Assembly (NCBI GenBank): GCA_031769625.1
Contig: JAUIMM010000519.1
Location: 3,157,501-3,221,500 of the forward strand
Direction of reading: 5' to 3'
Origin: Taudactylus pleione
Lineage: Eukaryota > Chordata > Amphibia > Anura > Myobatrachidae
Length of the DNA stretch: 64,000 nt
Shown here: piece after piece, positions 57,216 to 64,000 of the stretch
Position numbering within the stretch: the stretch's first letter is position 1
Layout: every line of letters starts with the position of its first letter
Made by a program: the position numbers and the translations under genes
The notes under the pieces: model-generated
Told to the model about the DNA's origin: nothing
Databases searched by the model: none
What the model saw: only the letters and a program-made list of their open reading frames with translations

Positions 57216-57271
57216 AACCAATCATTTCAGCGCCAGGGTCTGCCACATGACTGTGGCTGAAATGATTGGTT
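57216..57271. repeat. hairpin in the hAT element
   Basis: AACCAATCATTTCAGC (57216-57231) and GCTGAAATGATTGGTT (57256-57271) are exact complements around a 24-nt loop, just downstream of the BED ORF stop on its strand. Confidence 0.9.
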
Positions 57272-57327
57272 CGTTTGGGCCCCCACAAAACAAGCTGGCA
57301 ATTAATGTGTCCCTGCACAAACTGGTT

Positions 57328-58353
57328 CTACGGAGGCAAGATGTCGTCCTCATCCTCCTCATCCACCGATTCCTTGGATAAAACAGGAAAAAGGGATTTA
57401 GGTGACCCTGGACTGCTTACGGTCTGAGCCAAAGTTTCTGAACTTGACAGTAACTTTTTATGAACGCGCTGCAGGTGCCGTAAAATGGAGGATGTTCCTA
57501 GGTGGTTAACGTCCCTACCCCTACTTATTTCACCTTTACATATGGTACATATGGCAAGACAGTTGTTGTCCGGATTTGGATAGAAATATTGCCAGACCAA
57601 AGAGGTGGAATGTTTGGTCTTCTGCCCAGGCATGACCGTGATGGGCTTTTTCATCCCACGGACAACAACTGTCTCCCCCGGAGCCTGATTTAAACAAACC
57701 ACATCACCTTCAGAATCCTCCTCGCCAACTTCCTCCTCAGTGCCAGCTACACCAGTATCCTCATCCTGTTGTACTTCAACAGTGACATCTTCAATTTGCA
57801 TATCAGCAAGTGGACTGTGGGTGCTCCTTTCAGCACTTGCAGGGGGCGTGCAAATGGTGGAAAGAGCCACCTCTTCCCGTCCAGTGCTGGGAAGGTCAGG
57901 CATCGCAACCGCCACCACACTTGGACTCTCCTTGGGGATTTGTGATATCTTATTAGAACGCACAGTTCTTCGCTGTGCTTTTGCCAGCTTAACTCGTTTG
58001 ATTTTTTTAGCGGGAGGAGGGCTTCCATCATCATGTGAAGCTGAACCACTAGTCATGAACATAGGGAAAGATCTTAGCCGTTCCTTGCCACTCCGTGTCG
58101 TAAATGGCTTATTGGCAAGTTTACGTTTCTCTTCAGATGATTTAAATGTTTTTTTCAAGGTCATTTTCCTGAACTTTGTCATTTGGGATTGTATGTGCCC
58201 TCTACTATGACATTGGGCATCGGCCTTGGCAGACGACGTTGATGGCATGTTATCGTCTATGTCATGACTAGTGGCAGCAGCTTCAGCACTAGGAGGAAGT
58301 GGTTCTTGATCTTTCCCTATTTTATTTTTATCGGAGAAAGTTTGGTCCTCCAT
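57328..58353 (-). CDS. BED-type zinc-finger protein of a hAT element (no catalytic domain)
   Basis: An intact 341-codon minus-strand frame. Residues 1-240 are charged and low in order: a Ser/Ala-rich start, a basic stretch about 60-135 (KKTFKSSEEKRK; PPAKKIKRVKLAKAQRR, a likely nuclear signal), and acidic runs about 205-225. A BED finger occupies about residues 250-300: aromatic residues in LVWQYFYP, the pair C-x2-C in CTIC, and the closing H-x4-H in LRHLQRVH. BED fingers bind DNA in hAT transposases and ZBED proteins. The RNase H-like transposase core and hATC region that should follow are missing; the frame ends in a short acidic tail. Start is the first Met, and the satellite array begins about 17 bp upstream. 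It lies inside the TIR-bounded element, so I read it as element-encoded, possibly a DNA-binding regulator or a deletion product. A splice to a distant exon is not excluded. Confidence 0.85.
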   Translation of the reverse strand: MEDQTFSDKNKIGKDQEPLPPSAEAAATSHDIDDNMPSTSSAKADAQCHSRGHIQSQMTKFRKMTLKKTFKSSEEKRKLANKPFTTRSGKERLRSFPMFMTSGSASHDDGSPPPAKKIKRVKLAKAQRRTVRSNKISQIPKESPSVVAVAMPDLPSTGREEVALSTICTPPASAERSTHSPLADMQIEDVTVEVQQDEDTGVAGTEEEVGEEDSEGDVVCLNQAPGETVVVRGMKKPITVMPGQKTKHSTSLVWQYFYPNPDNNCLAICTICKGEISRGRDVNHLGTSSILRHLQRVHKKLLSSSETLAQTVSSPGSPKSLFPVLSKESVDEEDEDDILPP

Positions 58354-58369
58354 TTATGTTATATTGATA

Positions 58370-61300
58370 TATACGTGCGGCTAAGGCGCACACAAACACA
58401 GAAAATAATTTATTTTTTTTGTTGGAGACTAGTGCACTTTGTGGGTTACACCACCCTTTAAGAAATGAGCCAGCCGGCCCTTTACTTATGGGACACAGGC
58501 GCACGCTTGTCACTACTTTGGTGATGCATGTGCGGAAAGTGCGCACACAATTCACAAACACAGAAAATATTTTTTTATTTGGTTTGGAGTGTACTTTGGG
58601 GGTTACAGCACCATTTAACGGTCAAGCCAGCCGGCCCTTTACTTATGACACAGGCGCACGCTTGGCACTACTTTGTTGATGCACGTGCGGCTACTGCGCA
58701 CACAATTCACAAACACAGAAAAACATTTTTTATTTGGTTTGGAGTGTACTTTGGGGGTTACAGCACCCTTTAACGGTCAAGCCAGGCGGCCCTTTACTTA
58801 TGACACAGGCGCACGCTTGGCACTACTTTGTTGATGCACGTGCGGCTACTGCGCACACAATTCACAAACACAGAAAAAAAATTTTTATTTGGTTTGGAGT
58901 GTACTTTGGGGGTTACAGCACACTTTAACGGTCAAGCCAGCCGGCCCTTTACTTATGACACAGGCGCACGCTTGGCACTACTTTGTTGATGCACGTGCGG
59001 CTACTGCGCACACAATTCACAAATACAGAAAATATTTTTTTATTTGGTTTGGAGTGTACTTTGGGGGTTACAGCACCCTTTAACGGTCAAGACAGCCGGC
59101 CCTTTACTTATGACACAGGCGCACGCTTGGCACTACTTTGATGATGCACGTGCGGCTACTGCGCACACAATTCACAAACACAGAAAAAAATTTTTTATTT
59201 GGTTTGGAGTGTACTTTGGGGGTTACAGCACCCTTTAACGGTCAAGCCAGCCGGCCCTTTACTTATGACACAGGCGCACGCTTGGCACTACTTTGTTGAT
59301 GCACGTGCGGCTACTGCGCACACAATTCACAAACACAGAAAATATTTTTTTATTTGGTTTGGACTGGAGTGTACTTTGGGGGTTACAGCACCCTTTAACG
59401 GTCAAGCCAGGCGGCCCTTTACTTATGACACAGGCGCATGCTTGGCACTACTTTGTTGATGCACGTGCGGCTACTGCGCACACAATTCACAAACACAGAA
59501 AATATTTTTTTATTTGGTTTGGACTGGAGTGTACTTTGGGGGTTACAGCACCCTTTAACGGTCAATCCAGGCGGCCCTTTACTTATGACACAGGCGCATG
59601 CTTGGCACTACTTTGTTGATGCACGTGCGGCTACTGCGCACACAATTCACAAACACAGAAAAAAATTTTTTATTTGGTTTGGAGTGTACTTTGGGGGTTA
59701 CAGCACCCTTTAACGGTCAAGCCAGCCGGCCCTATACTTATGACACAGGCGCACGCTTGGCACTACTTTGTTGATACACGTGTGGATACTGCGCACACAA
59801 TTCACAAACACGAAAATATTTTTTTATTTGGTTTGGAGTGTACTTTGGGGGTTACAGCACCATTTAACGGTCAAGCCAGCCGGCCCTTTACTTATGACAC
59901 AGGCGCACGCTTGGCACTACTTTGTTGTTACACGTGCGGATACTGCGCACACAATTCACAAACACAGAAAATATTTTTTTATTTGGTTTGTAGTGTACTT
60001 TGGGGGTTACAGCACCATTTAACGGCCAAGCCAGCCGGCCCTTTACTTATGACACAGGCGCACGCTTGGCACTACTTTGTTGATGCACGTGCGGCTACTG
60101 CGCACACAATTCACAAACACAGAAAAAATATTTTTATTTGGTTTGGAGTGTACTTTGGGGGTTACAGAACCCTTTAACGGTCAAGCCAGGCGGCCCTTTA
60201 CTTATGACACAGGCGCACGCTTGGCACTACTTTGTTGATGCACGTGCGGCTACTGCGCACACAATTCACAAACACAGAAAAAAATTTTTTATTTGGTTTG
60301 GAGTGTACTTTGAGGGTTACATCACCCTTTAACGGTCAAGCCAGCCGGCCCTTTACTTATGACACAGGCGCACGCTTGGCACTACTTTGATGATGCACGT
60401 GCGGCTACTGAGCACACAATTCACAAACACAGAAAAAAATGTTTTATTTGGTTTGGAGTGTACTTTGGGGGTTACAGCACCCTTTAACGGTCAAGACAGC
60501 CGGCCCTTTACTTATGACACAGGCGCACGCTTGGCACTACTTTGATGATGCACGTGCGGCTACTACGCACACAATTCACAAACACAGAAAAAAATTTTAT
60601 ATTTGGTTTGGAGTGTACTTTGGGGGTTACAGCACCCTTTAACGGTCAAGCCAGCCGACCCTTTACTTATGACACAGGCGCACGCTTGGCACTACTTTGT
60701 TGATGCACGTGCGGATACTGCGCACACAATTCACAAACACAGAAAATATTTTTTTATTTGGTTTGGAGTGTACTTTGGGGGTTACAGCACCCTTTAACGG
60801 TCAAGCCAGGTGGCCCTTTACTTATGACACAGGCGCACGCTTGGCACTACTTTGTTGATGCACGTGCGGCTACTGCGCACACAATTCACAAACACAGAAA
60901 AAAATTTTTTATTTGGTTTGGAGTGTACTTTGGGGGTTACAGCACCCTTTAACGGTCAAGCCAGGCGGCCCTTTACTTATGACACAGGCGCACGCTTGGC
61001 ACTACTTTGTTGATGCACGTGCGGCTACTGCGCACACAATTCACAAATACAGAAAATATTTTTTTATTTGGTTTGGAGTGTACTTTGGGGGTTACAGCAC
61101 CCTTTAACGGTCAAGACAGCCGGCCCTTTACTTATGACACAGGCGCACGCTTGGCACTACTTTGATGATGCACGTGCGGCTACTGCGCACACAATTCAGA
61201 AACACAGAAAAAAATTTTTTATTTGGTTTGGAGTGTACTTTGGGGGTTACAGCACCCTTTAACGGTCAAGACAGCCGGCCCTTTACTTATGACACAGGCG

Positions 61301-61990
61301 CACGCTTGGCACTACTTTGATGATGCACGTGCGGCTACTGCGCACACTATTCACAAACACAGAAAAAAATTTTATATTTGGTTTGGAGTGTACTTTGGGG
61401 GTTACAGCACCCTTTAACGGTCAAGCCAGCCGACCCTTTACTTATGACACAGGCGCACGCTTGGCACTACTTTGTTGATGCACGTGCGGATACTGCGCAC
61501 ACAATTCACAAACACAGAAAATATTTTTTTATTTGGTTTGGAGTGTACTTTGGGGGTTACAGCACCCTTTAACGGTCAAGCCAGCCGGCCCTTTACTTAT
61601 GACACAGGCGCACGCTTGGCACTACTTTGTTGATGCACGTGCGGCTACTGCGCACACAATTCACAAACACAGAAAATATTTTTTTATTTGGTTTCTACTG
61701 GAGTGTACTTTGGGGGTTACAGCACCCTTTAACGGTCAAGCCAGGCGGCCCTTTACTTATGACACAGGCGCACGCTTGGCACTACTTTGTTGATGCACGT
61801 GCGGCTACTGCGCACACAATTCACAAACACAGAAAAAAATTTTTTATTTGGTTTGGAGTGTACTTTGGGGGTTACAGCACCCTTTAACGGTCAAGCCAGC
61901 CGGCCCTTTACTTATGACACAGGCGCACGCTTGGCACTACTTTGTTGATGCACGTTCGGCTACTGCGCACACAATTCACAAACACAGAAT
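58370..61990. repeat. 155-bp satellite array, about 23 units, inside the hAT element
   Basis: Successive units contain GGTTTGGAGTGTACTTTGGG, GGTTACAGCACCCTTTAACG, CCGGCCCTTTACTTATGAC and GATGCACGTGCGGCTACTGC at 155-bp spacing. I count 23 occurrences of the ACAGGCGCACGCTTG-type segment, the first diverged. Three units have a 6-bp insertion before GGAGTGTAC (GGACTG near 59363 and 59523; CTACTG near 61696). Variants recur at 5-unit spacing (CAGCCGACCC near 60654 and 61429, 775 bp apart), showing block amplification. The repeated 64-codon frames are artefacts; 155 is not a multiple of three. Confidence 0.96.
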
Positions 61991-62144
61991 TTTTTATTTT
62001 TTTTTAGCACTTGGGGGGAGCACCCCTGACGAACAGAGCACCCCCTGGACAACACTACAGCACCCCTTTAGGACTGGGACACTGCACAGGACTTTGGAGT
62101 GGACACAGCCCCTATGGACAACTGACTGCACAACACAGTCCAGC

Positions 62145-62330
62145 CAGCCCCTATGGACTTTGAAGTAGTGGACACAGCCCCTATTAACAACAGCAGCACA
62201 GCACAACACAGCCAGCCCCTATGGACTTTGAAGTAGTGGACACAGCCCCTATGGACAACAGCAGCACAGCGCAGCACAGCAGAGCACAACACTACTCTGC
62301 ACTACACTACACTACACTACACAGCCCAGC
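62145..62330. repeat. short tandem repeats near the hAT right end
   Basis: The phrase CAGCCCCTATGGACTTTGAA with GTAGTGGACACAGCCCCTA occurs twice (about 62152 and 62214). CAACAGCAGCACAGC follows, then (CACTA)n at about 62300-62322. Confidence 0.85.
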
Positions 62331-62576
62331 CAGCCCTTACTCCCACCCTCCCCCTTCACTGTCCACAGCCGAGTGAGAAAATGGCGCCGACGCGGGTACC
62401 TTATATAGGATCCAAAACCCGCGAGACTCGGAAAGCGGGATGATGACGTTTTGCCTCGATTTCTGAATCCGAGTCAGGCGGGAAAAGTCGAGCCTGACTC
62501 GGATCGGACTCGGATCGGGGGGGCTCGGGGGGGTTCGGATTTCAGAAATCCGAACCCGCTCACCCCTAATAAATAC

Positions 62577-62783
62577 ATTATGCAATAAAATGTTGCAATA
62601 AATAAATAGAGGTTTTTAGCATAATCATGGCCAAAGTTATGGGCTTACCCACCATATCCTGGTAACCTCTGTAGGGTAGGTCCCTAACATACTAGTGTTC
62701 AAATCCAGACCACAGTACACCCCCAAACCAGCTCAGCCGAGCTACCCCAGGGCTTCGCTCTAATGAGAAAGGTGAAGTGTAAA
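62577..62783. other. no gene recognised
   Basis: Continuation of the repeat in which the hAT element inserted. No frame recognised. Confidence 0.45.
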
Positions 62784-63488
62784 GTAAGATAGGTAAGAGC
62801 AGCTATGGCTGCATATATATGATGGAGAAGTGAAAATACAAAAAAAAAAAAACAGTAAAAGTGTTAAAATGTGCAAAAAAGGAAAAATGTGTTATAATGC
62901 GATGCCCTGAAGCAGACCGACCAACGCAATCCAGGGGACCCACGCCCCAAAAATCAACCCAAAGTTGCACTACAGTATATAATTTGTAGGACTTACCTAA
63001 ATTGTGCCTATTACTAGTGTGAATTCACAATTCTATTGCAATATGTATTATATTATATATAATTAGTAATGTTGGAGTTGTGCACCTCCCATTATATATA
63101 TATTCATGGTGTGCAGTCTAGGGCCCCTTTTCTACATATTCTATTTAGTGTGCTCCTATGCACACCTGAAGGCATGAGACGCCTTCAGTCTAGGCTAGCA
63201 CCCCTTCCCTGTCCCCTATTGGTTTTAAGCAGGGATCTGACATTTTGACTGCACTTTAGTAAGAGGCACAATCTAGGTAAGTCCTAAAAATTTATACTGT
63301 AGTGCAGCTATGGGTTGATTTTTGGGGAGTGGGTCCCCTGGAATGCTGTCGTTGGGCTGCTTCAGGGCATCGCATTATAAACACATTTTTCCTTTCTTGC
63401 ACTTTTAGCACCTCTATTGTTTGTTTAATATATATGTATTATTTTCACATTTTTCACCTTACTATATGCAGCAGTAGCTGCTCTTATC
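62784..63488. repeat. foldback repeat with about 225-bp arms
   Basis: The left arm (about 62784-63010: GATAGGTAAGAGCAGCTATG, TGTGTTATAATGCGATGCCC, GGGGACCCACGCCCC, GTAGGACTTACCTA) is the imperfect reverse complement of the right arm (about 63268-63488: TAGGTAAGTCCTAAAAATT, GTGGGTCCCCTGG, GGGCATCGCATTATAAACAC, GCTGCTCTTATCTA). A loop of about 260 bp contains ACTCCAACATTACTAATTA, related to the sequence at 56660. Confidence 0.85.
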
Positions 63489-63489
63489 T

Positions 63490-64000
63490 ATTTTTTTTTT
63501 TTTTAATCCAATAATTTTTTATTGAGTTTTATATGCATAATAAATTTACATTATGAAAACTTTGTACATAGTACAATAAAAACTAAGTACATAAAACAAA
63601 AAGAAAAACAACAAAAAGAAAAGAAAAATAATTATGTGTGGTCTCACTTTATAGCATTTAATTAACAAATGAATTATGTTCCGCCTTCACATTAATTGCG
63701 AACAGAGAATATATAATTCGACATATAGGTATATGGCGATGCCTCTTCACACAGCAATATTTGCATAGTTTGGTAACGTAACTACCTGGAACTAAGCAGT
63801 GAGCAGGTTAGGCACAGTCGTCCTTGAACAACTATGTGGGGAATCGAGCCATCTTTCCCAGGTAGCATAGTATTTCTGCACTGCATTTTTGGCGGTATAA
63901 ACATACTTTTCATGTGCAGCAACCACCCCAACCAAGGATAACCATGTTCCCAGGTTTGGCCCAGAAGTCACCATCCACTCCCTTGCTATACATACTTTAG
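63490..64000 (-). pseudogene. 3' end of an L1-type LINE, continuing past the window
   Basis: On the minus strand, a frame ending at 63792 has an L1 ORF2 C-terminus-like ending: AAHEKYVYTAKNAVQKYY then TWERWLDSP, resembling the W-x2-W ending of L1 ORF2. A 3' untranslated region of about 270 bp follows, with AATAAA near 63519-63525 and a poly(A) tail seen as T-run 63490-63504. The upstream coding part lies beyond 64000. The tail sits directly at the end of the foldback repeat, marking the insertion point. Confidence 0.7.

Larger units (their letters stand above)
56693..62568 (-). mobile_element. complete 5.9-kb hAT element with BED-only ORF and satellite array
   Basis: It starts TAGGGGTGTGCACC and ends CGCTCACCCCTA. 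The perfect 8-bp duplication ATAAATAC lies at 56685-56692 and 62569-62576. Inside, left to right: an A/T- and GTTTTGGATC-rich left part, a hairpin (57216-57271), a minus-strand BED-finger ORF (57328-58353), a 155-bp satellite array (58370-61990), a short tandem CAGCCCCTATGG region, and a GATCCGAGTC-rich right end. No transposase catalytic domain or hATC dimerisation region is visible, so mobility would need help in trans. Truncated relatives lie at 9123 and 55470. Confidence 0.95.

Noticed and set aside
57328..58353. Host ZBED gene
   Set aside because: Lies inside a unit with terminal inverted repeats and perfect 8-bp duplications, so it is element-encoded; domestication would need evidence from other genomes.
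58419..62168. Series of about 64-108-codon frames with near-identical sequence
   Set aside because: Each is one 155-bp satellite unit read through; the period is not a multiple of three and the frames shift from unit to unit.

Overview
This window looks like intergenic or intronic DNA from a vertebrate with a large, transposon-rich genome, most probably an anuran amphibian. That is an inference from the mix of hAT, DIRS, L2-like and L1-like LINE, tRNA-type SINE, retroviral and short inverted-repeat elements. I find no convincing host gene, tRNA, rRNA or CRISPR array. Nearly every readable open frame belongs to a mobile element or lies in simple-sequence DNA.

Layout. 0.2-1.4 kb: 52-bp minisatellite. 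4-7.2 kb: a hAT-type element, a decayed L2-type LINE split by a small inverted-repeat element and by a solo LTR, and another short hAT element. 8-11.2 kb: a SINE split by a MITE, then minisatellites, one interrupted by a serial-hairpin element. 13.8-17.4 kb: stacked insertions and a 576-bp inverted duplication that keeps an empty insertion site. 18-25.4 kb: polypyrimidine DNA, a 31-bp minisatellite, three more hairpin-family elements and two MITEs. 26.0-30.75 kb: a hAT element with perfect 8-bp target duplications holding a DIRS retrotransposon with a broken gag-tyrosine recombinase frame. 31-35 kb: hAT fragments and the 3' end of an endogenous retrovirus (env remains and a proposed LTR, minus strand). 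35.7-41 kb: a pogo/Tigger-like palindromic element and two related composite repeats with internal minisatellites. 41.6-55.8 kb: nested MITEs, hAT elements and a SINE. 56.7-62.6 kb: a complete 5.9-kb hAT element with TIRs and perfect 8-bp target duplications, carrying only a BED-finger ORF and a 23-copy array of a 155-bp satellite. 62.8-64 kb: a foldback repeat and the 3' end of an L1-type LINE.

The most unusual content is a family of 3-bp-TSD elements that share termini near GGGCCTGATTCAG. At least seven copies are built as a chain of about 10-11 short hairpins in fixed order, and several show breaks at hairpin centres. Other subfamilies share the termini but not the hairpin chain. I call the set the serial-hairpin (SH) family, a working name. 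Many nestings give a relative order of insertion events, because the interrupted host repeats rejoin cleanly when the insert is removed.
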